Assembly (NCBI GenBank): GCA_035937795.1
Contig: DASZHO010000109.1
Location: forward strand, 33,754-97,753
Reading direction: 5' to 3'
DNA length: 64,000 bases
From: JAMQPK01 sp035937795
Lineage (GTDB): Bacteria > Acidobacteriota > Vicinamibacteria > Vicinamibacterales > JAMQPK01
The notes beneath the pieces are model-generated. The model ran no database searches. It was given only the letters and a program-made list of their open reading frames with translations, and was not told the DNA's origin. Both the position numbers and the translations under genes were made by a program. Position 1 is the first letter of the stretch; every line of letters starts with the position of its first letter. Positions 24,299-33,586 of the stretch are shown piece after piece.

Positions 24299-27277
24299 CT
24301 ACCACTTGTACTGCAACGCAAGTCTCGGGATGCGGCCGGGCAGAATCGACGTCACCTGGCCGAGCGAACCGCCAATCGAATTATTCGTCGTCCATACGGC
24401 ATTGGCGTTCAGGACGTTGAAGTATTCGATCTCGAGCGTCAAGACGTTCTTGCCGTAGCGGAACGGCTTCTTGAAGTTCACGTCCAGCTGATTCCATCGC
24501 GGTTGGAACAGCGTGCCCGGCTTGCTGAGCACGATCGTCTCCGTATTGGTCCGCTGGCCCCCGGGGAAGAGTCCCTGGGCCGGCGACCAGGACACGACTC
24601 TGTCGGCGCCGGGGAAGCTCTGGATCACGAAACCGAAGTCGACATGAACCACCGGGATTGGATAGTTGCCGGCGAGCTTGTATTCGTTCCGGAACGGCAG
24701 GTGGAACAGGCGCTGATCGCAGAAGCGGCCGCCGGCCGACACTGTGGCGCCCGAGTAGAGGTCGCCGGTCGAGGTGCCGTTTGGATCGTTCAGCGTGTCG
24801 CAGAACACCGAGATGTTGTGCTCTGACGTCCAGCTGCCGAACAGCGTCGTCCCCGGAATGCGAAGGCTGAAGTTGGTCTCGAACCCGGTGTAGAGCGACT
24901 GGTCGTTCGGAGCAGCCGTGTCGACGATCGGCGCGCCGAACACCGTCCGCTTGGCGGGATTCAGGTTGTAGACCGTCAGGACCTCGCTCGGGTTCAGCAC
25001 GCCGGCGAGCGTCGGATCGTTCGAGAAGTCCGGCATCGGCAACGTGAACGAGCTGTAGTCGGACGGTCTGATCTGCGTTCTGTCGGACAACTGGATGTTT
25101 CCGATCCGGCGCTTGTACATCATCCAGCCGACCGCCAGCCTGGGCGCCACCTGGTCTTGCACGCCAACGGTGTACTCCCAGTTGTATTGCCGCTGCAGGC
25201 CGGGGTCGGCCGTCCGCAGCGCTTTCTGACCGAAGGTCGCGGTCCCTGGGCCGATCTCGTTGTCCTGTGCGATGCCGTCGCCGTTGGTCGGCAGCACGAG
25301 CCCCGAGCAGGCGGTGCCAAGGGCGTTGAGGTCGCAGTCGAACCAGTTCCTGTTCTCGGTGACGTGCCCCGCATCCGCGTAGATCTGGAACGCGTCGGCG
25401 TTGTAGCGCCGATAGTACTTGCTGGCGCTCGCCTTGAGGGCGACCTTGCCGTTGCCGAACAGATCGTACGCCGCGCTGAGCCGCGGAGTCGTGTCAGGTC
25501 CCCAGTCGATCAGCGTCTTCGCCGGATAAAAGCGCGCCGGTGCAAACCGGCCGGCCGGCATGCTGGTTTGGAGCGCGCTGGCCTTGAACCAGTGCACCCG
25601 CACGCCAGGATTGATCGTGAGCCGCTTGAGCGTCCACGAGTCCATCGCGTACACGGCGTTGTCGAAGTCGACATGTCCGGGCGCGTTGTACGGTGTGTTG
25701 CTGACCGACACCGTGCTCGGCTTCCCGTTCACGTAGTTCTCCACGAGGTCGGCGTTCTCGTACCCCTTGCGCGTGTCGGGTCCGAACTCGTGCTGGACGC
25801 CGAACTTGAGATTGTGGCTGCCGGTCACGTACGAGAGAGCCGTTGATAACGTCTTTCGCGTGTTTTCCCGCCGCTCATCCAGCCCGTTGTAGACCCACGC
25901 CGTGCAGCCCGTCGGGTACGCACAGAGCGGGTTGATGTTGAGCGCCGAATCGGTCCGGCGCGCCATCGCGTACCACTGCGGTGAAAACGGCGTGAAGCCC
26001 GTCGTGCCAGGCTGTCCGCTGCCCAGCCAGGAGAATTCGGCTGTCGAGAAGCCGGCTTCGAGCAGCATCTTGTTGGTGATCGGCGAGGTGTACTTGGCAT
26101 CGCCGACGTAGTGGTGGGCGTGCACCGGATTGCGCTGCGTCGCCGATCGCGGATCCTGTCCGGCGGTGAAGTCCTTGCCTTTCCGCTTCCACCAGCGCTG
26201 GAAGAACATCGCGATCTTGTTCTTCTGCGTCGCCTGCCACGTCAGCCGGACCGACGGGCCGCGCACGTAGTTGTCGGAGAGCCCGCGCAGGAAAGTGCCG
26301 TCGGTCGCGATGAAGTTCTGCGGCACGTTCGCGATCGTCTGGTCCGACGACTGGTGCCGCGCCGCGACGATCCACCAGAGTTTGTCTTTCACGAGCGGCC
26401 CGCCCATCGACCCGGTGAACTGCTGCACGTGACCGACCCCGTTGGCGCTCTGGATGCCCCGCGCGCGAAGCGCGGCATCGATGTTGTTCGCCTGCCAGCT
26501 GCCGCTGGAGCCGCCGATGAAGACCGCGCCGCTGATCTGATTGCCGCCGTCCTTCAGAATGCTGTTGAGGCGGATGCCGCCGCCGGTGGTGTCGGCGGGG
26601 ATCGCGGCCGTCATGACGCTGATTTCCGACTGCAGCATGTCGTCGAAGTAGCTCTGCGACGCCCCTTCGTAGCTCTGAATCGACATGCCCTCGACGAGCT
26701 GCTCGCCGTCGAGGCCGGCGAGTCCGTGGGCGCGCAGTGCGACCTGCTCGGTCATGTTCGAGCCGCCGATATCCGGAGCCCCCTGCCGCACGCCCGGCGC
26801 CAGCACGCCGATCGACATGATGTTGCGCGAGACCGGCAGGGTGTCGATGATGTCGCGCGTGATCGCCGTGACGCGGGTGGCCTGCTGGACATCGACCTGC
26901 GGCGTCTGCCCGGAGACCGTCACCGATTCTTCGAGTGAGCCGACCTTCATGTCGATGTTGATGTTGAGCAGCTGGTCGGCGGCATACGCGATGTTGTCGC
27001 GCGTCTGTGTGCTGAACCCCGTGAGCGTGAACGTCAGCTTGTAGATGCCGGGACGAAGGTCGACGATACGGTAGCGTCCTTGATCGTCAGTGACGACCGA
27101 CCTCGTCTTTTCAATCAAGGCCGGGCTCGATGCCTCGACCGTGACCCCCGGGAGAATGCCGCCGGATTCGTCCTTCACCTGACCGACGATCTGCCCCTGC
27201 GCCGCTGCCAATGCAGGCAGAAGCACGACGCACGACAGCGCCAAAATCGGAATCCACCTTCCGAACCTTGCCTGCAT
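24299..27277 (-). CDS. TonB-dependent receptor with carboxypeptidase-regulatory-like domain (receptor 3)
   Basis: A 992-residue outer-membrane receptor. Signal peptide MQARFGRWIPI to LAAAQ, Ig-like domain (GGILPGVTVEASSP, YRIVDLRPGIYKL), VTVSGQTPQVDV hinge, plug with DTLPVSRNIMSIGVLAPG and LVEGMSIQS, barrel ending LALQYKW. The start at 27277 is supported by GGGAGG at 27290-27285 and by the signal peptide; an in-frame ATG at 27358 would add an unlikely leader. A sigma70-like promoter is visible at 27330-27358. The sequence is close to receptor 1, including barrel landmarks such as CTAWVYNG and CDQRLFHLPFRNEYKLAG, suggesting a recent duplication with a different ligand. Confidence 0.9.
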   Translation of the reverse strand: MQARFGRWIPILALSCVVLLPALAAAQGQIVGQVKDESGGILPGVTVEASSPALIEKTRSVVTDDQGRYRIVDLRPGIYKLTFTLTGFSTQTRDNIAYAADQLLNINIDMKVGSLEESVTVSGQTPQVDVQQATRVTAITRDIIDTLPVSRNIMSIGVLAPGVRQGAPDIGGSNMTEQVALRAHGLAGLDGEQLVEGMSIQSYEGASQSYFDDMLQSEISVMTAAIPADTTGGGIRLNSILKDGGNQISGAVFIGGSSGSWQANNIDAALRARGIQSANGVGHVQQFTGSMGGPLVKDKLWWIVAARHQSSDQTIANVPQNFIATDGTFLRGLSDNYVRGPSVRLTWQATQKNKIAMFFQRWWKRKGKDFTAGQDPRSATQRNPVHAHHYVGDAKYTSPITNKMLLEAGFSTAEFSWLGSGQPGTTGFTPFSPQWYAMARRTDSALNINPLCAYPTGCTAWVYNGLDERRENTRKTLSTALSYVTGSHNLKFGVQHEFGPDTRKGYENADLVENYVNGKPSTVSVSNTPYNAPGHVDFDNAVYAMDSWTLKRLTINPGVRVHWFKASALQTSMPAGRFAPARFYPAKTLIDWGPDTTPRLSAAYDLFGNGKVALKASASKYYRRYNADAFQIYADAGHVTENRNWFDCDLNALGTACSGLVLPTNGDGIAQDNEIGPGTATFGQKALRTADPGLQRQYNWEYTVGVQDQVAPRLAVGWMMYKRRIGNIQLSDRTQIRPSDYSSFTLPMPDFSNDPTLAGVLNPSEVLTVYNLNPAKRTVFGAPIVDTAAPNDQSLYTGFETNFSLRIPGTTLFGSWTSEHNISVFCDTLNDPNGTSTGDLYSGATVSAGGRFCDQRLFHLPFRNEYKLAGNYPIPVVHVDFGFVIQSFPGADRVVSWSPAQGLFPGGQRTNTETIVLSKPGTLFQPRWNQLDVNFKKPFRYGKNVLTLEIEYFNVLNANAVWTTNNSIGGSLGQVTSILPGRIPRLALQYKW

Positions 27278-27329
27278 GGGTCTACCTCCCGAAAAAAAGA
27301 GGCCAAATTGTGCTTCGCGAATGTGTCTT

Positions 27330-27358
27330 AGCATACGCAAAGGTGATGTGAACGACAA
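27330..27358 (-). promoter_or_regulatory. Sigma70-like promoter for receptor 3
   Basis: On the minus strand TTGTCG (27358-27353) and TATGCT (27335-27330) are separated by 17 bases, each matching four of six consensus positions. The predicted start site is near 27323, giving a leader of about 46 bases with a good ribosome site. Confidence 0.5.
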
Positions 27359-27529
27359 GAATTGGATTTCCTACTAATAGCCTTGCTGTCCGGACCGCTG
27401 GAGGCGCCGCGAATTCGGCGTTATGATTCTGATATCCAAGCCGTTGGAGTCTGAGGCCGGCAAATGCCCGTGTTAAGCTGTGGGCACCACACTATTTTCG
27501 GCAGCGCTCTCCGCTGAAGGAGCACCTGA

Positions 27530-28276
27530 ATGAGCCTGAAGAACGCTCTTCTCATGGGCTTGGTTGTCGCGGCCGTCCCGGCCCTGTACGCGGCCGATAC
27601 CAAGGTCAAACAGATTACCTGGAACTTCGACAACCTCAGCAAGATCGGCGGCCTCCCCGTGACCGTGGAAGGCCATCCGAAAGTCATCGGGTCCCCCGTC
27701 GGCAAAGCCGTCGAGTTCGACGGAATAGGCGATTCGCTCGTAATCAATCAGCACCCGCTGGCCGGCGCCGCGACCTTCACCTTCGAAGCGATCTTCCGGC
27801 CCGACGGCGGCGCCGAGGCGCAGCGTTGGTTCCACCTCGCCGAGCGCGATCCCAAAACGGGCCAGCTGGCCAACGTCGACCCGAAGAATCCCACCCAGGA
27901 CACCAACGCCCGATTCCTGTTCGAGCTCCGGGTCGTTGACGGCGACAAATGGTACCTGGACGCCTTCACCAACGGACCGGGTTACAGCAGGGCGCTGATG
28001 TTCAAAGACAAACTGCACCCCATCGGCGCGTGGTACCACGTGGCCGATGTCTACGACGGCAAGATGTTCAGAAGTTACGTCAATGGCGAGCTCCAGGGCG
28101 AGGCGGAGCTGCCCTCCTTCAAGCCGCAGGGCGAGGGGGCCGCGTCGATCGGCGTTCGCATGAACAAGGTCAATTACTTCCACGGCGCCGTGGCGAAGGC
28201 GCGCTTCACGCACAAGGCGTTGACGCCCGCCGAGTTCATGAAGCTCCCCCCCGGCCTCGCGATGAACCGGCAGTGA
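27530..28276 (+). CDS. Secreted LamG-like (concanavalin A-like) domain protein
   Basis: A 248-residue exported protein: signal peptide to YAAD (about residue 22), then a jelly-roll lectin/glucanase fold. Hallmarks are ITWNFDNLSKIGG, AVEFDGIGDSLVI, FTFEAIFRPDG, WYHVADVYDGKMFRSYVNGELQGE and a closing strand with FHGAVAKARFTHKALTPAEF. This is the LamG/laminin-G-like pattern of a carbohydrate- or protein-binding module; no catalytic acids of glycoside hydrolases are evident. AAGGAG lies 8-13 bases before ATG 27530. It is 8 nt upstream of the lactonase-type propeller, with which it forms an operon. Confidence 0.82.
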   Translation: MSLKNALLMGLVVAAVPALYAADTKVKQITWNFDNLSKIGGLPVTVEGHPKVIGSPVGKAVEFDGIGDSLVINQHPLAGAATFTFEAIFRPDGGAEAQRWFHLAERDPKTGQLANVDPKNPTQDTNARFLFELRVVDGDKWYLDAFTNGPGYSRALMFKDKLHPIGAWYHVADVYDGKMFRSYVNGELQGEAELPSFKPQGEGAASIGVRMNKVNYFHGAVAKARFTHKALTPAEFMKLPPGLAMNRQ

Positions 28277-28284
28277 GGAATTCC

Positions 28285-29418
28285 ATGAAGCGCTTTTTCG
28301 TGTCGCTTGCGCTGCTTGTCACCGCGGCCCTTCCGGACGCGCAGAAGGCGGCGGGACAGTATTTCGTCTACGTCGGCACCTACACCGCGGCCACCTCGAA
28401 GGGCATCTACGGGTTCAGGTTTGATCCGGCCGCCGGCACGCTCACCCCGCTCGGCCTCGTGGCGGACACGCCGAACCCGGCGCAGGTGTGGGCGTCGCCG
28501 AACGGCAAGAATCTCTACGCGGTGAACTGGCAGGGCAGCGACACGGTGAAGGGCGACACCGTCAGCGCGTACGCCATCAACCCCAAGACCGGGGCGCTCA
28601 CGTTCCTGAACAAGGTGAGCTCCGCGGGCGTTCAGCCCAATCAGGTCGTGGTGGACCCGAGCGGAAAAATCGCGGTGACGGTGAACTACAACACCGGCAC
28701 CCTGGCCGCGCTGCCGATCGAATCCGATGGCAGGCTCGGCGAGGCGTTTTATGTCGATCAACACACCGGCCAGCCGCTCAGCCCGCGCCAGCCCGGACCG
28801 CGCGCGCACGGCGTCGTGTTCAGTAAAGATGATCGCTTTGCGTACGTCGCGGAACTTGGCCTCGATCGCGTCTACAGCTACCGGATCGATCCCGTAAAAC
28901 GGCTGATGAAGCCGTTCGATCCGCCGTACGTCAGTCTCAAGGGCGGCTCCGGGCCGCGCCGCCTTCAATTGCATCCGAACGGCAAATTCCTTTACGTGAA
29001 CCACGAAACCGATTCGAAGGTGAGCGTGTTCGAGGTGAACGGCGGGAACTTGAAGGAGATTCAATCACTCTCGACGCTGCCTCCCGACCACAAGGGCAAC
29101 AATACAACGGCCGAAATCCAGATCGACAAGGAAGGCCGGTTTCTGTACGTCTCCAACCGCGGCCACGACAGCGTGGCGCTTTACACGGTGAATCCAGTCA
29201 ACGGCATGTTGACCTGGGTCGAGAACATCCCGATGCTTGGCCGGACTCCTCGAAACATCACCATCGATCCAACCAACCGCTACCTGTTCACCGCCAACCA
29301 GGGGGGCGATAACGTCGTCGTGTTCCGGATCGACCACAAATCCGGGCATCTGACGCCCACCGGCACGCAGGTGCAGATCTCGCAGCCTGGCGGCATGCAC
29401 TTCGTCAAAGCACAGTGA
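28285..29418 (+). CDS. Secreted lactonase-family seven-bladed beta-propeller
   Basis: A 377-residue protein of the 6-phosphogluconolactonase-like (YbhE/Pgl2) family with a signal peptide (FVSLALLVTAALPDAQ). YVGTYTAATSKGIYGFRFD is the typical first blade. Later family blocks include ANPAQ-like PNPAQVWASPNGKNLYAVN, PGPRAHGVVFSKDDRFAYVAELG, GPRRLQLHPNGKFLYVNHE, and GRTPRNITIDPTNRYLFTANQ. Members hydrolyse sugar lactones or act as muconate-cycloisomerase-like enzymes. Because this one is exported, it is more likely to act on a periplasmic lactone than in the pentose phosphate pathway. ATG 28285 follows GAGGAA. Confidence 0.85.
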   Translation: MKRFFVSLALLVTAALPDAQKAAGQYFVYVGTYTAATSKGIYGFRFDPAAGTLTPLGLVADTPNPAQVWASPNGKNLYAVNWQGSDTVKGDTVSAYAINPKTGALTFLNKVSSAGVQPNQVVVDPSGKIAVTVNYNTGTLAALPIESDGRLGEAFYVDQHTGQPLSPRQPGPRAHGVVFSKDDRFAYVAELGLDRVYSYRIDPVKRLMKPFDPPYVSLKGGSGPRRLQLHPNGKFLYVNHETDSKVSVFEVNGGNLKEIQSLSTLPPDHKGNNTTAEIQIDKEGRFLYVSNRGHDSVALYTVNPVNGMLTWVENIPMLGRTPRNITIDPTNRYLFTANQGGDNVVVFRIDHKSGHLTPTGTQVQISQPGGMHFVKAQ

Positions 29419-29434
29419 GAGCCGCTCTGGTCAG

Positions 29435-29464
29435 GGCGGCGGCCTTTAGCGCTAAAGCCGCCGG
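29435..29464. repeat. Near-perfect palindrome centred on TTTAGCGCTAAA
   Basis: CTTTAGC abuts GCTAAAG with no loop, flanked by GGCGG and CCGCC arms with one bulged C, giving about 12 paired bases. It lies 17 bases after the lactonase-type gene stop. It could act as a terminator or as a cruciform-type repeat. Confidence 0.6.
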
Positions 29465-29545
29465 AAATGGGCTGGATTCACCCTCGGGGATCGACTAAAA
29501 TTCTCTCGTCCCGCGCGGTTCACCTCATAGACGACGGAGCCGAAG

Positions 29546-32356
29546 ATGCGCCTCCATGCCGGATCTCCCACCGCCGCGGGCCGATGGCTGCTCGCCGTGG
29601 TCTCGGCGGTTTGCGTCCTGGCCGTACCGTCGTTGCCGGCGTTTGCGCAGCAACCTCCGGCCAATCAGGCGCACGTGCATATCGGGCACGTGATGACAAC
29701 CTTCAACGATACGCCCGGCAAGGTCGGGCTGCTGCCTGCGGCCATCGCTGATGCGGAGATTGCCGAAGAGCAGGCACACCGGGCCGGCGCGCGCGACCGT
29801 ATCAATGATTTCGTCCTCTACGCCGGTTACGTGCTCAACGCCCTCGATCCCAGCCCTGAAACCAGGAACCTCCTCACGACGACCTACGACGCGAGGTTGC
29901 CGGTCGGCGCCGACCCTCGTCTGAAGCTCGACATTCCGGGTACCGGATACGGCGTCAAACGCGCGGCCGCAGCCGCGCTGCAGCACGTGCAGCTCGCGGC
30001 GAAAGCCGAAGGCGCATCCGACAACGTAAAGACGCACGCGATGCACGTGTCGACGTCGCTCGAGAACGTCGTTCAGTGGACAGACCAGGCGATCGCCGTC
30101 GCTCGCAAAGTGCTCGCCGCGAAAGACGTCGCCGAAGGCCAGCCGCTGGTCACCGAGCTGGAACAGCTGTGCGTGCACCTCAACGCGGGTTTCGACGCGA
30201 ACAAGGATGGTCAGATCGGCTGGGAAAAGGGTGAAGGCGGTCTGGCGCAGGGTCTCGCGCACATGCGCCTGATGATGCGCGGCGAGGGGATGCCGGTTCC
30301 TGGCGAGGCGGGCACCGCCAGCTCGCGCGCGACCGATCCGCGGTCCCCATCTACGTCGTCGACATCGTCGTCGCGCGCAGCGGCGCCGCCCGCCGCGGCT
30401 CCGCTGGCGCCGCAGCAGATTGCCGCCGATCGCCAGTGGGCGGAATGGATGGTGCGGATGGGCGGCGCGGTCGTGCTCGAAGGGCAGCGCAGGCCGATCT
30501 CCGAGCTGGCGGATCTGCCGGCGACCGATTTTCGCATTCACACACTGAATTTCACCGGCATCACGATGTGGGCTGCCTCGCTGCAGGATGAGCTGAGACA
30601 TCTCCCTCCATTGCCTCATCTCAAAGAGCTCTACATCAATGGACGCCTGTGGTACGACCAGCCGGCCCCGCGGCTCGCCGATACGATCGGTTTGTTTGCC
30701 GGATCGACCGAGCTCGAGAAGCTCGTCCTCAGCAGGCCGGTCCAGACCTATATCCCGTTCAACGACTCGGCGCTCGACCAGCTTGCGCCGCTCAAAACTC
30801 TCAAAGAAGTTCGGGTGCGCCAGACCCGGACCCCGGGGCTGTCGCTTTCGAAATTCCCGCTCACGCACCTCGATTTGAACTACGTCGTCTCGTTTGGCGA
30901 CGCCGGCATGAACAGTCTCAAGAGCATGACGACGCTGACCGAGCTGTATCTGCGCGGCACGTCGGTAACGGATGAAGGATTGAAGAATCTCGCGGGCCTG
31001 ACGAATCTCGTCGAGCTGGATCTCGCCGATGACACCCTGAGCGACGCGGGCGTGTCGACGCTGGCAGGGCTGACGAAGTTGCGGAAGCTGAGCCTGCAGG
31101 GCGCGGACGTCACCGACGCGGGCCTCGACGTGCTGCGCAACATGCCGCAGCTCGAGGAACTGAGCCTCTACCGTACGAAGGTCTCGAACGCCGGCCTGGC
31201 AAAGTTGGCGGCGTTGAAAAATCTCAGAAGCGTTGACCTGCGTTACAGCCGCGTCACGGGTGCAGGCGTTCGCGAGTTGACCGCGAACCTGCCTGATATC
31301 GACGTGTTGATTCAGGACTCGTCGACCGCGCCCGTGAAGCGGACCAGGGACGCGGCGACGGTCGCGACCGCGGGGGAGCCGGCGATCGCGGAATGGCTGC
31401 AGTCGATCGGCGGCAAGGTACAGATGAGCGATGGCCACGTGACTGGCGTTTCGCTCGCGACGACATCGATCACCGATGCGGAGCTCGTGATTCTCACCAG
31501 TCTGCCGCGCCTGGCCGATCTGAGCCTGGAGCATACCGAGGTCAGCTCGGTTGGCCTGGCGCACCTTTCCCCGGTCAAGTCGCTTCAAACGCTCGATCTC
31601 GGCGATACGCTGCTCGGCGACGACGCGCTCGCGAGCCTGAGGCCGCTCGGCCGCCTGCGATCGTTGAACCTGTCGCAGACGCTCGTCGAAGGGCCCGGCC
31701 TTGCGCAGCTTGCGGGACTCACGAATCTTCGCGAGCTGAATCTTGACAGCGCGCCTCTCAGCAACCCCGGGCTCGAGCAGATCGCGAAGATCTACGGCCT
31801 GGAGGATCTCTCGCTGCGTTACACCAACATCACCGACGAGGGGATGGCCCGCATCGGACAGCTCAGGAATCTGCAACGTCTGGATCTGTCATCGGTCGAC
31901 ATCACGGAGAAAGGCTTGCAGAGCCTCGCGGGGCTGACCAATCTGGTCGACCTCGACCTCAGCTTTGCGCGGTTCGCCGAGTCGGGTCTGCAGGTCCTCG
32001 TCACGCTGCCGCAGCTCAAGCGTCTTGGGCTCGAGCAGACGACCGTGACCGACAAGGCGATGCCCTGGATTGCGCAGCTGCCGGGCCTCGAGGCGCTGAA
32101 CCTGAACTACACGACGGTGAGCGATGCCGGGTTCGCGAAGCTCGCGGCCCTGACGTCGCTCGCGGAACTGAAGCTCGATCGCACCGAGATTTCCGACAAG
32201 TCGCTCACCTGGCTGACGGCGCAGAAGAATCTCCGGTACGCCGACCTGTATCACACGCTCCTTACCGAGCAGGCGCACCAGGCGCTGGTCAAGGCGTTCC
32301 CGAAGTGCGACATCAACTGGAGCCTCGACTCGACGAGATCGAGACGGAGGACGTAG
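29546..32356 (+). CDS. Secreted leucine-rich-repeat protein with His-rich helical and EF-hand segments
   Basis: A 936-residue exported protein. Signal peptide to FAQQ (about 36). Residues about 40-240 form a helical, histidine-rich domain (HVHIGHVMTTFNDTPGKVG, VKTHAMHVSTS) found in secreted bacterial proteins of unknown role, ending in an EF-hand-like loop DANKDGQIGWE. After a Ser/Pro linker come two arrays of 24-residue leucine-rich repeats of the 'VTDAGL--LAGLTNLRELDL' type (about 330-600 and 660-930). Each is preceded by the same cap, a Trp/Gly segment such as EWLQSIGGKVQMSDGHV. It is the first gene of the LRR-DUF1592-DUF1552 operon, 12 nt from the next. Calcium and metal binding plus protein-protein recognition outside the cytoplasm are inferred. 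Confidence 0.82.
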   Translation: MRLHAGSPTAAGRWLLAVVSAVCVLAVPSLPAFAQQPPANQAHVHIGHVMTTFNDTPGKVGLLPAAIADAEIAEEQAHRAGARDRINDFVLYAGYVLNALDPSPETRNLLTTTYDARLPVGADPRLKLDIPGTGYGVKRAAAAALQHVQLAAKAEGASDNVKTHAMHVSTSLENVVQWTDQAIAVARKVLAAKDVAEGQPLVTELEQLCVHLNAGFDANKDGQIGWEKGEGGLAQGLAHMRLMMRGEGMPVPGEAGTASSRATDPRSPSTSSTSSSRAAAPPAAAPLAPQQIAADRQWAEWMVRMGGAVVLEGQRRPISELADLPATDFRIHTLNFTGITMWAASLQDELRHLPPLPHLKELYINGRLWYDQPAPRLADTIGLFAGSTELEKLVLSRPVQTYIPFNDSALDQLAPLKTLKEVRVRQTRTPGLSLSKFPLTHLDLNYVVSFGDAGMNSLKSMTTLTELYLRGTSVTDEGLKNLAGLTNLVELDLADDTLSDAGVSTLAGLTKLRKLSLQGADVTDAGLDVLRNMPQLEELSLYRTKVSNAGLAKLAALKNLRSVDLRYSRVTGAGVRELTANLPDIDVLIQDSSTAPVKRTRDAATVATAGEPAIAEWLQSIGGKVQMSDGHVTGVSLATTSITDAELVILTSLPRLADLSLEHTEVSSVGLAHLSPVKSLQTLDLGDTLLGDDALASLRPLGRLRSLNLSQTLVEGPGLAQLAGLTNLRELNLDSAPLSNPGLEQIAKIYGLEDLSLRYTNITDEGMARIGQLRNLQRLDLSSVDITEKGLQSLAGLTNLVDLDLSFARFAESGLQVLVTLPQLKRLGLEQTTVTDKAMPWIAQLPGLEALNLNYTTVSDAGFAKLAALTSLAELKLDRTEISDKSLTWLTAQKNLRYADLYHTLLTEQAHQALVKAFPKCDINWSLDSTRSRRRT

Positions 32357-32368
32357 GAAGACTGCCGT

Positions 32369-33586
32369 ATGAAAAAAATAGTTCTGGTGGCGGCGTTCGT
32401 GGCTGGAATCGCGGCGCCCCTTGGCGCGCAGACGAAGCCCGCGGCCAAGGCGACCCCGGCAAGTCCGGCCGAGGCGAGGGCGGTCCAGCGCATCGAGGCG
32501 CGCGGCGGCTTCGTCGTCCGGGATCGCGACGGCAACATCGCCGAGGCATCGCTGGCGCGCACCTGGGCTACCGACGAGGACTTGAGCTACGTCGCCGAGA
32601 TCAGGACGCTGAAGCGGCTGGATCTTTCCCTCACCCTCGTCACTGACAAAGGCATCAAGGAACTGGAGAAGCTCCGGCAGCTCGAGGATCTCGACCTCGA
32701 AACGGCGGAAGCGCTCACCGATGCGTCGATGAACTACGTGAAGAACATTCCGGCGCTTCGCAGACTGAGCGTGCGCGGCGTGGACATCACCGACGTGGGC
32801 ATGCCCGCCATCGCCCAGATGACGGGCCTGACGTCGCTCGACTTGAGCCACACCATGCTCGAGGACGTCGGTCTGGAAAATCTGCCCGCGCTCACCAACC
32901 TCGAAGAGTTGTATCTCGGCGGCGACATGATCACCGGGATCAACCTCAACTTCCTGAAGCTGCTGCCGAAGCTGAAGAAGCTGAGCCTCGACGGCATTCA
33001 GCGGCGCAACGCCGGCGCATGCTGGACGCCGCGGGTGACCGACCTGGATCTCGACACGATCGCGCTGCTCTCGGGGCTCGAGGATCTCGATCTCGGCGTC
33101 GGGCTGGATCTCGGCCGCGGCGGAAAGCCGGCGGCGCCCGGCGGCGGCAACTGCAAAGTGACCGGCGGAATTCAGGTGACCGATCTCGGCCTGGCGAAGC
33201 TGGGAAGGCTCACGAAGCTGCGCAGGTTGAATCTGAGCGGCGCGCGCCTCACGCCGGCGGGCCTCAAAGTGCTGGCCGGAATGCCGCTCGAACGCCTGAG
33301 TCTGTGGAACTGTCAAGCCTTGGACGATGCGGCGGCGGGCGTGCTCGCCGAGATCCAGACGCTCACCTATCTCGATTTGTCGCTGACGAAGGTGAGCGAC
33401 GCCGGGCTCCAGACGCTGGCGAAGCTGCCGAACCTGAAGGCGCTGTATCTGACCGAAACGAAAGTCACGCCGCAGGCGGTGGACGCGTTTCAGAAAGCGA
33501 ACCCGAAAACCTTCGTATCATGGGCCCGGCGATTGCAGCCGCGCGGCGCTCCGCTGCAGGGATTGAAAGAGGAGCCGGCCGAATGA
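32369..33586 (+). CDS. Secreted leucine-rich-repeat protein (second, shorter)
   Basis: A 405-residue exported protein: signal peptide to LGAQ (about 20), the same cap as in its upstream neighbour (VQRIEARGGFVVRDRDGN), then about eleven leucine-rich repeats with 'VTDLGLAKLGRLTKLRRLNL' spacing. A loop inserted in the middle (about 250-265, RGGKPAAPGGGN) and an isolated C-x(n)-C pair (ACWTPR and NCKVTG) interrupt the array. The stop overlaps the start of the DUF1592 gene by ATGA, so translation is coupled. It is presumably a partner or scaffold for the heme protein that follows. Confidence 0.82.
   Translation: MKKIVLVAAFVAGIAAPLGAQTKPAAKATPASPAEARAVQRIEARGGFVVRDRDGNIAEASLARTWATDEDLSYVAEIRTLKRLDLSLTLVTDKGIKELEKLRQLEDLDLETAEALTDASMNYVKNIPALRRLSVRGVDITDVGMPAIAQMTGLTSLDLSHTMLEDVGLENLPALTNLEELYLGGDMITGINLNFLKLLPKLKKLSLDGIQRRNAGACWTPRVTDLDLDTIALLSGLEDLDLGVGLDLGRGGKPAAPGGGNCKVTGGIQVTDLGLAKLGRLTKLRRLNLSGARLTPAGLKVLAGMPLERLSLWNCQALDDAAAGVLAEIQTLTYLDLSLTKVSDAGLQTLAKLPNLKALYLTETKVTPQAVDAFQKANPKTFVSWARRLQPRGAPLQGLKEEPAE

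Noticed and set aside
29525..31876. 783-codon open frame on the minus strand
   Set aside because: It mirrors the LRR gene, has Arg/Asp-rich composition without motifs, and results from GC-rich third positions of the real gene.
33019..33582. N-terminal extension of the DUF1592 gene
   Set aside because: Lies in another frame of the second LRR gene; the signal peptide and the ATGA overlap place the real start at 33583.
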